NCBI GenBank assembly: GCA_018827375.1
Contig: JAHJYW010000007.1
Span: forward strand, 1-64,000
DNA: 64,000 nucleotides
From: Alphaproteobacteria bacterium
GTDB lineage: Bacteria > Pseudomonadota > Alphaproteobacteria > Caulobacterales > Hyphomonadaceae
Direction of reading: 5' to 3'
Part shown: positions 1 through 7,620 of the stretch, one piece after another
Numbering within the stretch: the first letter of the stretch is position 1
Layout of the letters: every line of letters begins with the position of its first letter
Program-made: the position numbers and the translations under genes
The notes under the pieces: generated by a model
Database searches by the model: none
What the model saw: the letters and a program-made list of their open reading frames with translations, nothing else
Told to the model about the DNA's origin: nothing

Positions 1-1
1 C

Positions 2-118
2 GTCAAAATGGATGTCGAGCTGATCCAGCCGATCGCCATGGACCAGGGCCTGCGCTTCGCCATCCGCGAAGGCGGCCGTACCGTCGGCGCCGGCGTGGTC
101 TCCGCCATCAAGAAATAA
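2..118 (+). CDS. tuf: Elongation factor Tu, C-terminal end (partial)
   Basis: The first 39 codons of the window (frame 2) read as the last residues of a translation factor and end at TAA. The ending '[17 protein letters not shown]' followed by KK is the hallmark C-terminus of domain III of EF-Tu, the GTPase that brings aminoacyl-tRNA to the ribosome. The start and the GTPase domain lie outside the window. A terminator and tRNA-Trp follow, as is usual for one of the tuf copies in Alphaproteobacteria. The assignment is secure although the gene is partial. Confidence 0.95.
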   Translation, partial: VKMDVELIQPIAMDQGLRFAIREGGRTVGAGVVSAIKK

Positions 119-142
119 GCTCACATCAGCTTGTTAAAGTTA

Positions 143-173
143 AACGCCGCCTTGGAAACAGGGCGGCGTTTTG
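143..173 (+). terminator. Rho-independent terminator after tuf
   Basis: A 9-bp perfect GC-rich stem (AACGCCGCC / GGCGGCGTT) with a 10-nt loop ends in a run of four T. It lies 25 nt after the tuf stop codon and before tRNA-Trp, so the tRNA probably has its own promoter or depends on read-through. Confidence 0.85.
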
Positions 174-275
174 CGTTTCAGGAGTAAGTTCGACGCAGGA
201 AAAGCTTTTAGCCTTTGTCTGAACCTTCAGTCTTGCAGCCCGCGCTCATTTGAGGCAAACAACCGCTTCGCCTGT

Positions 276-351
276 AGGGGTATAGCTCAGTTGGTAGAGT
301 ACCGGTCTCCAAAACCGGGTGTCGTAAGTTCGAGTCTTACTGCCCCTGCCA
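276..351 (+). tRNA. tRNA-Trp (anticodon CCA)
   Basis: The 7-bp acceptor stem pairs AGGGGTA (276-282) with TGCCCCT (341-347), including one T-G pair. The discriminator is G348 and CCA is encoded at 349-351. The anticodon stem CCGGT/ACCGG (302-306 with 314-318) encloses loop CTCCAAA, giving anticodon CCA at 309-311. The D-loop motif AGCTCAGTTGGTAGAG and the T-loop motif GTTCGAGTC are intact. The position after tuf is typical of Alphaproteobacteria, where secE-nusG normally follow. They do not follow here: the next gene is on the other strand. Confidence 0.97.
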
Positions 352-381
352 GGCGTTAATTCATTCCAGATCTTCGCCGGG

Positions 382-1686
382 TCACGCGTCAGCCGTGGCC
401 GTTACAGACTGTGCTGAAAGCGCGGCAGTCATCTCGCGGACAACGATTTCACTCCGGCCGACCACACTCGAAACGAGCTCATGAGAGAATGTCGAGCCGC
501 TGAACCATGTCTTGTTATGACCCTGGACACGGAGGAGGTCGCCGAAAAGGCCGGTCGCTACCGCTTCAGCCTTATATTGCGGAAAATACTGCCAGGATTT
601 CTGAAGGATGATGTTGTTGATGGTGAATCCAAGGTGTGCGGCATCGGCATGAAGGATTTCACGCAATTCCTCGGGCGTCAGGCTGTCCGAGAACTGCCCC
701 GTAACGTAAAGGCGACCGCCCAGATCTGCGCTTTCCCCTTCGGCACGTCCCCCGAGAATCGCTCCCTGAAGCGAGCTGTCCTTGGACGCGCGAGAATAGC
801 CAATAACCTGATGCCCGGTGAACCAGTCATTCGAGGCAAGAAGTGTTGTTGTATAGGTTTTCCAAGCGATGCTGTCGGCAACGCGCTGCTCCATTTGAGT
901 CGCGTCCGTTATGGCGGTGAATAATTGCATCGGGATGGTCGAGATAACGGCGTCGAAGACCTGTTCGCCTTCACGGGTATGAATGACCGGTTTCGGGCCG
1001 GATCTGTCGAGACCGAGGACAGGTGTGCCCAGCCGGACATCGAGGGCGCTTGCGAATCGTTGCCAGAATGTGGTCCAGCCCTGTTCCGGCATGTGCAGGT
1101 CATTCAGCACACCCGAAAGGACGTATTGAAGGTCGCACCACTGTACGGTCTGACCGATTGTGGCTTCATCCACATAGCCATAGCCCTGCGTCGTCTGGAT
1201 TCGGTGCATGGCGCGTTCAATCTTCGGAATATTGAGCGCGTGCACCCATTCGATGGTTGAAAGCGAGGCTTCTCTCATCACTTCGGGGTCATCCGGGCGT
1301 GTGAGGATAGCTTTGCGAAGTTTAGCAGCTTTCCGAATGAAACGGACGACTTGCAAGGGCAGGGGGGCGCCCGGGCCATGTTTCACATAATTGACGACAG
1401 GTTCACCATCAAACCGGGCTTCGCCCAAGCGTTTGAGCGTTATCCCATTATCCTTCATCCACCCCTTGATCATCGTATGGGACCGCGTGGTGTAGCATGT
1501 GCCCATCTCGTTCATGTTATCGCCGTTAAGAATGGAAAAGGATTTTCCACCTATACGGTCATTAGCCTCGAAAACGGTCGCGCGTATGCCGCGCTGCATC
1601 AGAAAATGCGCTGCGCTGAGCCCGGCAGGACCAGCTCCGATTATTGCAATTCTGAATGGCTCCGGCGTGCCCACAATACGTCCCAT
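382..1686 (-). CDS. FAD-dependent oxidoreductase (amine-oxidase-like)
   Basis: A 434-residue protein with an N-terminal dinucleotide-binding fold: 'IAIIGAGPAGLSAAHFL' at residues about 13-29, followed by an acidic residue after beta-2 (VFEAN) and 'RIGGK', the pattern of flavin amine oxidases, phytoene desaturases and related enzymes. The rest matches no specific enzyme that I recognise, so the substrate is unknown. There is no signal peptide or clear membrane helix, so it is probably cytosolic. It is divergent from the histidine kinase gene across a 93-bp gap. The downstream neighbour tRNA-Trp gives no functional clue. The fold is confident; the function is open. Confidence 0.8.
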   Translation of the reverse strand: MGRIVGTPEPFRIAIIGAGPAGLSAAHFLMQRGIRATVFEANDRIGGKSFSILNGDNMNEMGTCYTTRSHTMIKGWMKDNGITLKRLGEARFDGEPVVNYVKHGPGAPLPLQVVRFIRKAAKLRKAILTRPDDPEVMREASLSTIEWVHALNIPKIERAMHRIQTTQGYGYVDEATIGQTVQWCDLQYVLSGVLNDLHMPEQGWTTFWQRFASALDVRLGTPVLGLDRSGPKPVIHTREGEQVFDAVISTIPMQLFTAITDATQMEQRVADSIAWKTYTTTLLASNDWFTGHQVIGYSRASKDSSLQGAILGGRAEGESADLGGRLYVTGQFSDSLTPEELREILHADAAHLGFTINNIILQKSWQYFPQYKAEAVATGLFGDLLRVQGHNKTWFSGSTFSHELVSSVVGRSEIVVREMTAALSAQSVTATADA

Positions 1687-1779
1687 GAACTCTATTTATT
1701 AACGAAATCGCATTCACTCTCATAAAGTTAGCACTTGGTGACAAGGCTCATTTTCATCTTATGGCGGTAATCGGGCCTA

Positions 1780-3471
1780 ATGCCGACTAATGGTTCTCAG
1801 ATTTCATTCCTGAAGTACTTGCTACAGCGCAAGCACCCGAACACCACGGCGGTGGATCGTGTGGTGTTGCTTGAGCAGCATCTGGCGTTTGCGAGTCACA
1901 CCGCGACCATGGCCGGGGTGATGCTCGTCAACTCGACAGCGACGACCATGCTGATCGAGCAGAGCATTGCCAACACATCGCTGCGCTACTGGTTGTTCAT
2001 GAACTGGGTGCTGGCGGCGGTCCTCGTCATTGATGCACTCCTCAAGCGCGGATTGTCGCGACCAACCAACGTAAGTGGACGTTACCTGCGCCGCTCTGAA
2101 TGGCTGGCCTACACGTTCGGGTTGGCGTGGGGTTCGCTGCCTTTCTTCATTAATGGCGATAAATATATGGCGGTTATCTATGCCGCCCTGCTCATTTTGC
2201 CGATGATTGCCGGCATGTCGGCGCTACTGCCACATGTGCCGCGCGTGGCTTTGCGATATTCCGGCGCCGCCATATTCATGTTTCTGCTATTCATCGCGAT
2301 AGCATCCGCCCGCTCGACTTTCGCTATTTCCCTCATGGTCATGGTCTTCATGTTCGCCGTCTATTTCGGCATGAAGCGGACATATCTGACTTTCGTGTCC
2401 AACGTGGAGTCGCGCATCCGCGCGACCGAATCACATGAAATCCTGATCGGCGCCTTGAACGCGAGCGGACAGGCATTCGCCTATCTGGATGCGAAAGGGA
2501 CCGTCCTTGTTCAAAATGATCTCCACAAAAGTTATTTCGCGGGGACAGAAGGCGACTTGAGCGTCGGTTCGCGGCGGCTTCCCAAGGCTGGGGATCGTTA
2601 CTGGCAGAAGTCGGTCGAAACCGTGCCAAATGGCGGTCACGTGATTCTCCACACCGATGTCACAAGTCTCGAGCAAAGTAAGCGCGAGATCGAGGTTGCG
2701 AAGGAAGAGGCGGAAACGGCTGACGCGGCCAAGACCCGCTTCCTTAATTCAATGAGCCGCGAGCTGAAAGTGCCTCTGGATGTAATCGTCGGCTGTTCGG
2801 GACTGATGGGTAGTGATTCGAATATCCCGTTCGATGAGCGCGAATTCCGAGGTTATGCCGACCAGATCCGCAAACATGCGTCCTATCTTGGTGGCATCAT
2901 CGATCAGATCATCAGCTTCTCGAAATTGAATCGGGAAACGGTCACAGCTGAAGAAGAAATTGTTGAACTGTCCGAGATCATCAACAGCGCGGTCAGCCGG
3001 GTTCGACTGGCTTCGCCAGGTTATGCCGATGTGCCGTTGCAGGTGAGTACCGAGCCAGGGCTGCCTAAAGTTTATTACGACCGCACCGCACTGGAGCGTA
3101 TTGTGCAGAACCTTGTGACGAATGCTTTCGAACACGGTTCTGCGTCACCGATTACCGTGAAAGTGTCCCGCATTGTCGGCCGTGGCATCCTCCTGATGGT
3201 CAGGGACCGCGGTTCAGGCATGAGCAAGGAAGAGCTTGAAAAGGCTTTTGAGCCCTTCTTCCAGGGTGCGCGAACCAATGAGTTCAAGGACGGTCGGGGT
3301 GTAGGCCTTGGCCTGACGGTCAGCCGGAAGCTTGCCCGTCAGCATGATGGCGACGTTCTGCTGGATAGTCAGGAAGGCCGGGGAACGAGCGCGTTTCTGG
3401 TCATTCCGTCCAGCCGCTGCGTTGTCGCCGGCGATCAAAATCCTGCGGATGGCGAGCGCAGCGTCGTCTGA
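1780..3471 (+). CDS. Membrane sensor histidine kinase with degenerate H-box (Arg for His)
   Basis: A 563-residue multi-domain kinase. About five or six hydrophobic segments fill residues 38-200. A PAS-like stretch follows (about 225-300, 'AYLDAKGTVLVQN'), then a short coiled region, a dimerisation/H-box region (about 320-385) and a HATPase_c domain. The ATPase boxes look intact: N-box 'IVQNLVTNAFEHG' near 440, G1 'DRGSGM' near 475, F-box 'FEPFFQG' near 490 and G2 'GRGVGLGLTVS' near 505. The H-box reads 'FLNSMSRELKVPLDVIVG', so the position of the usual phospho-acceptor His is Arg327 (codon CGC, 2758-2760). No receiver domain or adjacent response regulator is present. It may be a pseudokinase or scaffold, as known for DivL, which has Tyr at that position, but this is inference. 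Confidence 0.87.
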   Translation: MPTNGSQISFLKYLLQRKHPNTTAVDRVVLLEQHLAFASHTATMAGVMLVNSTATTMLIEQSIANTSLRYWLFMNWVLAAVLVIDALLKRGLSRPTNVSGRYLRRSEWLAYTFGLAWGSLPFFINGDKYMAVIYAALLILPMIAGMSALLPHVPRVALRYSGAAIFMFLLFIAIASARSTFAISLMVMVFMFAVYFGMKRTYLTFVSNVESRIRATESHEILIGALNASGQAFAYLDAKGTVLVQNDLHKSYFAGTEGDLSVGSRRLPKAGDRYWQKSVETVPNGGHVILHTDVTSLEQSKREIEVAKEEAETADAAKTRFLNSMSRELKVPLDVIVGCSGLMGSDSNIPFDEREFRGYADQIRKHASYLGGIIDQIISFSKLNRETVTAEEEIVELSEIINSAVSRVRLASPGYADVPLQVSTEPGLPKVYYDRTALERIVQNLVTNAFEHGSASPITVKVSRIVGRGILLMVRDRGSGMSKEELEKAFEPFFQGARTNEFKDGRGVGLGLTVSRKLARQHDGDVLLDSQEGRGTSAFLVIPSSRCVVAGDQNPADGERSVV

Positions 3472-3479
3472 TCCTGCCT

Positions 3480-4031
3480 TCAGGCGGCCACGCGCTCAGA
3501 GCCTGCCGACGCGCGCCCGGTTTCTGATTCGGCGATCATGCCCAGAAAGGTTGCATCCAGCTCGGGACTTTCCTCAGGCACGCCCAGCTGACTGGCGATT
3601 CCATCTATCCTGACCTTGGTGCCCTTGCGACCAATGATACGCGCCAACATGCGACTGACAGCGACGCTCTCGCCCTTGATAAGGATGTCATGTGTGTAGC
3701 AGACGTAATTGTCCTGCCAGCCAACTATTCGGGTGACGATCTCGACCTTGCCCGGACGCGTCAGGGCTTCCATTCGACTAATCGTTTCGGCCTGAATTAT
3801 CGGCATCCATCCATGTTTGCGGATCATCCGGCCAAGCCCGATGCGTATGACGGAATTGATTGTGCCGAGATCCGTGAGCGAGCGTACCCGGTGCAATGGC
3901 ACAGTCGAGGCAAAGCCCTGATCAAAGCGACACAGGCGCACAGTCAAGTACGTCGGTGCCAGCGGATCGTCCGCAATTGGCCTGCGCAGCGCAGCCAACA
4001 AGACAATCATGAAGCGTATAAACAGATTCAC
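3480..4031 (-). CDS. Hotdog-fold thioesterase-like protein (4HBT/THEM6-like)
   Basis: 183 residues. An N-terminal hydrophobic stretch is followed by a hotdog domain resembling the THEM6-like thioesterase group, with 'IGLGRMIRKHGWMPIIQAE' and the strand 'VEIVTRIVGWQDNYVCYTHDI'. These proteins are presumed to act on acyl-CoA or related thioesters. The Asp/Asn usually seen in the 'NGHMNN'-like loop is not obvious here ('SLTDLGTINS'), so activity is uncertain. The start is GTG, supported by an AAGGAGG ribosome site 7 nt upstream. It runs in the same direction as the flavin reductase (66-bp gap) and is convergent with the kinase gene, whose stop is 8 nt away. Confidence 0.7.
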   Translation of the reverse strand: MNLFIRFMIVLLAALRRPIADDPLAPTYLTVRLCRFDQGFASTVPLHRVRSLTDLGTINSVIRIGLGRMIRKHGWMPIIQAETISRMEALTRPGKVEIVTRIVGWQDNYVCYTHDILIKGESVAVSRMLARIIGRKGTKVRIDGIASQLGVPEESPELDATFLGMIAESETGRASAGSERVAA

Positions 4032-4097
4032 CTGGTCCCCTCCTTGCGGCGTGCTTATCGCGGAGGTGGCCCGTCCCGGCCGCCAGCGCGTGCTCGC

Positions 4098-4589
4098 CTA
4101 GGAAGTGACTGTATCAGACAAAGTGGCGTATCGCCCACCGTGAAAGAGAAGGGGGCGCGCATCATGATCTGCGGCGATGCGGATGACTTCGCCAAGGAAA
4201 ATCACATGATCCCCCCCATCATGCTGGGCATAGGTCCGGCATTCGAGTCGCGCCGCGCTGCCTGGAAGAATGGGAACACCGCCCGCTCCGGGCTCAAAAT
4301 CCATGCCTTCGAACTTGTCGATGTCGCTCATGGCAAAGTGCCGGGACAAGTCTGTCTGGTTTTCCCGCAGAATGTGTACGCAGAAATGCTCTGCCTTGCT
4401 GAAGGCTGTAACGTTGCGTGAAGCCCGGCTGAGGGACCAGAGGATCAAGGGCGGATCCATTGACACGGAATTGAAGCTGTTGGCTGTAACCCCGAACGGT
4501 ACGCCAGCTTCATTTCGCGCAGTGATGATTGTGACGCCCGTGACAAACAAGCCAAGTGCGTCCCGAAGAGAGCGGGTGTCGAATTCCAT
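4098..4589 (-). CDS. Flavin reductase family protein (FMN-binding split barrel)
   Basis: I chose the internal ATG at 4589, which gives 163 residues, the usual length of the family; the longer ORF start adds an unconserved 53-residue tail. Family features are 'LGLFVTGVTIITARN' at the N-terminus, 'GVTANSFNSVSMDPPLILWSL', the segment 'FCVHILRENQ' and the late 'GDHVIFLGEV' strand. Such proteins reduce free flavin with NAD(P)H, often for a two-component monooxygenase. No monooxygenase partner is adjacent, so the partner is unknown. It is divergent from the GH13 gene across a 136-bp gap. Confidence 0.85.
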   Translation of the reverse strand: MEFDTRSLRDALGLFVTGVTIITARNEAGVPFGVTANSFNSVSMDPPLILWSLSRASRNVTAFSKAEHFCVHILRENQTDLSRHFAMSDIDKFEGMDFEPGAGGVPILPGSAARLECRTYAQHDGGDHVIFLGEVIRIAADHDARPLLFHGGRYATLSDTVTS

Positions 4590-4725
4590 ACCTGCACATC
4601 TAAGGTGGTTTCGGTCCGGGTCAAAGCCGATTTTCCTGTTCCGGTATTCGGTTGACCGCGCGATGGTATACTCCTGAATGGGCGTTTTGCGGGTCTTGTG
4701 TCGCCCAAATGCGAGTGAGGATGAG

Positions 4726-6336
4726 ATGGAACAGGAAAAGGCCGACAAGCCCTGGTGGCGCGGCGCCGTAATTTACCAGATTTATCCACGCAGCTACCAG
4801 GACTCGAATGGTGACGGCATCGGTGATTTGCCGGGCATCACCGGGAGGCTTGATCATATCGCGTCACTAGGTGTCGATGGTATCTGGATTTCGCCGTTCT
4901 TCACGTCGCCCATGAAGGATTTTGGCTATGACGTTTCAGACTATTGTGATGTCGATCCTATTTTTGGAACATTGAATGACTTTGACCGCCTTCTAGAGGT
5001 CGCCCATGGGCTGGGCCTGAAAGTCGTGATCGATCAGGTCATGTCCCACACGTCAGACGAACATGCCTGGTTTGCGGAGAGCCGGACTGACCGCACGAAT
5101 GCCAAGGCGGACTGGTATGTCTGGCGCGATGCGCGTCCCGACGGAACGCCGCCAAATAACTGGCAGGCTGTTTTTGGCGGCGCCGCCTGGACGTGGGATG
5201 CGCGTCGCCAGCAGTACTTCATGCACAATTTCCTTCGCGAGCAGCCACAACTCAACCTGCACAATCCTGACGTACAGGATGCCTTGCTGGCGGCCTCACG
5301 GTTCTGGCTCGAGCGCGGCGTTGATGGCTTCCGCCTAGACGCCATCAATTTTTCCATGTTCGACCCCACCTTCAAGGACAACCCGGCCTGGGAGATTGGC
5401 AAGCGAACCATCACGCGGCCATTCGACTTGCAGCACCATGTTAACAACCAATCGCACGCCGATATTCCGCTCTATCTGCAGCGCGTGCGCGCTTTGACGG
5501 ACGCGTTTGGTGCCATTTTCACGGTGGCGGAAGTGGCCGGTCCCGATCCGCTGCCGGAGATGAAGGCCTTTACAAAAGGCGAGCGCCGCCTCAGCTCGGC
5601 CTACAATTTCGATTTCCTCTACGCATCGAGTTTGACGCCGGGCCGTGTGCGGCGGGCCCAGTCAAACTGGACAGGTCCGGTGGAGGAGGGATGGCCGTCC
5701 TGGGCTTTCTCCAATCATGATGCGCCTCGATGCGTCAGCCGTTGGTATGATGGCGCGTATAGAAGCCGGTTTGCCCAGATGACAAATGCATTGCTGCTGT
5801 GTCTGAGAGGCAATCCCATACTGTATCAGGGTGAGGAGCTCGGCTTGCCGCAAGCCGAGGTGCCGTTCGAATGCCTTCAGGACCCTGAAGCGATCGCAAA
5901 CTGGCCACTGACGCTTGGCCGAGATGGCGCACGCACGCCCATGCCGTGGACTTTGAACGACCATGAAGGTGGCTTCACGACGGGGTCACCTTGGCTGCCG
6001 ATGGGCCAGGGGCATCTTGAGGCGGCAGTCGATGTGCAGAATGCAGATGCCGGTTCCGTTCTGAACTTTACGCGCCGCCTTCTGGAGGTTCGAAAGGCTT
6101 CCAATGCGCTTACGGCCGGAGACATATCATTTGAAGAGGTCAACGCACCGCTACTGGCTTTCTGGCGTTCTTGTGAAGGCGAAAGGCTGCTCTGTGTATT
6201 CAACCTCGGGCCATCGCCCCAATCGCGGCCTGCCTGCATGCGCGAAGGTGCAGATGTGTTGCTTGCCTCAGGATGGAGCCAGGGAAACATGCCCGGGCCT
6301 GTGCCTGAATATTCCGTATGGATCGGCCGAGCTTAA
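4726..6336 (+). CDS. GH13 alpha-glucosidase
   Basis: 536 residues from ATG 4726, preceded by a GAGGATGAG ribosome site; the earlier ORF start lacks conservation. It begins with the classical '(V)IYQIYPRSYQDSNGDGIGDL'-type opening of oligo-1,6-/alpha-1,4-glucosidases. The catalytic triad is visible: Asp205 in 'GFRLDAINF' (nucleophile), Glu269 in 'VAEVAG' (acid/base) and Asp332 in 'FSNHDAP'. There is no signal peptide, so it is probably cytosolic and cleaves imported maltose or other alpha-glucosides to glucose. Its stop overlaps that of the convergent lacI gene (shared TTAA). The neighbouring Entner-Doudoroff operon would consume the glucose. Exact substrate preference (maltose, isomaltose or sucrose) is not readable. 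Confidence 0.92.
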   Translation: MEQEKADKPWWRGAVIYQIYPRSYQDSNGDGIGDLPGITGRLDHIASLGVDGIWISPFFTSPMKDFGYDVSDYCDVDPIFGTLNDFDRLLEVAHGLGLKVVIDQVMSHTSDEHAWFAESRTDRTNAKADWYVWRDARPDGTPPNNWQAVFGGAAWTWDARRQQYFMHNFLREQPQLNLHNPDVQDALLAASRFWLERGVDGFRLDAINFSMFDPTFKDNPAWEIGKRTITRPFDLQHHVNNQSHADIPLYLQRVRALTDAFGAIFTVAEVAGPDPLPEMKAFTKGERRLSSAYNFDFLYASSLTPGRVRRAQSNWTGPVEEGWPSWAFSNHDAPRCVSRWYDGAYRSRFAQMTNALLLCLRGNPILYQGEELGLPQAEVPFECLQDPEAIANWPLTLGRDGARTPMPWTLNDHEGGFTTGSPWLPMGQGHLEAAVDVQNADAGSVLNFTRRLLEVRKASNALTAGDISFEEVNAPLLAFWRSCEGERLLCVFNLGPSPQSRPACMREGADVLLASGWSQGNMPGPVPEYSVWIGRA

Positions 6337-7349
6337 GCTAGACCGCAGGATTCCCGTACGATGAGTTCGGTCGGGAGTCGTTCTGACGGCATAGCGACGC
6401 CATCGCTGGCAGCCAGGAGCTTTGACACGATCACACGGCCGGCCTTTCCCAGATCCTGCGAGATGGTCGTGAGTGAGGGAAGGCTGTAGGCGGCCAGGCC
6501 GATATTGTCATATCCGACGACTGACACATCCTGCGGCACTCGGCGGCCTGCTTGCGAGAGGCTGCGAATGGCGCCAAGCGCAACAAGGTCGCTGCTGCCG
6601 AATATGCCATCGAATTCCAGCCCCTCCGAAAGCAGCGCGTTCAAGGCCGCTTCGGCCGATTCAATCTCAAATCGGGCGGGGACAATCAGGGCTGGATCCA
6701 TTTCGGCACCGGCCCGCGCATGCGCTGCGACGTAGCCTTCATAGCGCTGCAGTACTTCAGGCACACGAATATCGCCCAGAAAGGCAATCCGGCGTCGGCC
6801 AAGGTTGAGGAGATGACTGGTCGCGCGCGCGCCGCCCTTCAGATTGTCCGATCCAACAGAGCCGTATTTTTGGCCAGGAAGCTGACCGCCCCAGACAATG
6901 AAGCGGGTCTCCGTTTCAGCAAGCTTGTTGAAACGCTCGTGGAAAAGGCTTTGGCCGAGGAAGAACACGCCATCTGCGCGATTGGTCGACATGACGTGGG
7001 CGAGATCGTCGGGGCTTTTCGGGGCGAGGTGTGAAATCAGGATGTCACAGTCCGAGCTGCGCGCGGCATCGCTTATGCCGCCTATGAGCTCCTGAAAAAA
7101 GGGGGTCGTGGTCTGCGTGGGTCGCCCGGGCGACGTCGGAATAATGAGGGCAATGGTTGCCGCAGAGCCGGATATGAGCGCTGGCATGCTCGGCCTGAAA
7201 CTGTAATTCTGCTCGCGGGCGATCTTCCACACACGGCGCTTTGTTTCATCGTTGACTGCCGCACTATTGTTCAAGGCACGTGATACAGTGGCGATTGATA
7301 CCCCGGCTATTTCGGCGAGGTCTTCAAGTCGGGTACGGTTGCTGGACAT
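6333..7349 (-). CDS. LacI-family transcriptional regulator
   Basis: 338 residues. The N-terminal helix-turn-helix 'LEDLAEIAGVSIATVSRALN' (about residues 8-27) and the hinge helix are typical of LacI/GalR repressors, followed by a periplasmic-binding-protein-like sugar-binding domain (about 60-330, with 'DGIFGSSDLVALGAI' and 'VSVVGYDNI'). The gene sits between the alpha-glucosidase (convergent, 4-bp overlap) and zwf (divergent). It probably represses one or both in response to a glucose-related sugar. An operator-like palindrome (ATAGCGCTAT) lies 56 bp upstream of its start. The effector is not known. An AglR-like role is inference from context. Confidence 0.93.
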   Translation of the reverse strand: MSSNRTRLEDLAEIAGVSIATVSRALNNSAAVNDETKRRVWKIAREQNYSFRPSMPALISGSAATIALIIPTSPGRPTQTTTPFFQELIGGISDAARSSDCDILISHLAPKSPDDLAHVMSTNRADGVFFLGQSLFHERFNKLAETETRFIVWGGQLPGQKYGSVGSDNLKGGARATSHLLNLGRRRIAFLGDIRVPEVLQRYEGYVAAHARAGAEMDPALIVPARFEIESAEAALNALLSEGLEFDGIFGSSDLVALGAIRSLSQAGRRVPQDVSVVGYDNIGLAAYSLPSLTTISQDLGKAGRVIVSKLLAASDGVAMPSERLPTELIVRESCGLA

Positions 7350-7401
7350 GTGACCTCGAATTTGGAAATCCGGCTGGTATTTCTAACGCCCCGTTTCCAA
7401 G

Positions 7402-7417
7402 TTGATAGCGCTATTCT
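7402..7417. promoter_or_regulatory. LacI-type operator palindrome
   Basis: TTGATAGCGCTATTCT contains the perfect 10-bp palindrome ATAGCGCTAT centred on CG, the architecture of LacI/GalR-family operators. It lies between lacI and zwf, closer to lacI, so it could serve autorepression, zwf control or both. The assignment is from pattern and position only. Confidence 0.55.
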
Positions 7418-7430
7418 AGGGGATGTGAAA

Positions 7431-7466
7431 AAAACCGCAAATCGGTTTTCAGTTCATGGGTGAACT
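7431..7466. repeat. Two adjacent inverted repeats in the lacI-zwf gap
   Basis: AAAACCG-caaat-CGGTTTT (7431-7449) is followed after 1 nt by AGTTCA-tggg-TGAACT (7451-7466). Both arms are perfect. They may be operators for a second regulator or additional LacI-type half-site pairs. They are AT-rich at the ends and not followed by a T-run suited to termination in the zwf direction. Confidence 0.4.
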
Positions 7467-7620
7467 ACAATAAACAATAGCAAAGATTGATGTAAATATG
7501 ATCATGCTCGACGAAATGTTGTGCGCTCACAAAGTCTGCTTTTGCAAGTTCGGCAAAATACTATAAGTCAGGCCTTAACGCGCGCATTTGCGTGCTGATG
7601 GTCGAGCGGGGAGTTTGAAT

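Noticed and set aside
171-359. 62-aa plus-strand ORF after tuf
   Set aside because: It runs through the terminator T-run and the whole tRNA-Trp gene; there is no protein family likeness.
3690-4421. 243-aa plus-strand ORF across the thioesterase and flavin reductase genes
   Set aside because: Antisense shadow of two recognisable minus-strand genes with good ribosome sites; its composition is not protein-like.
4652-4672. TTGACC and TATACT before the GH13 gene as a promoter
   Set aside because: The spacing is only 9 bp, far short of 16-18, so the pair cannot act as -35/-10.
7542-7567. TTGCAA/TATAAG as a complete zwf promoter
   Set aside because: The spacer is 14 bp, so only the TATAAG is mentioned as a possible -10.
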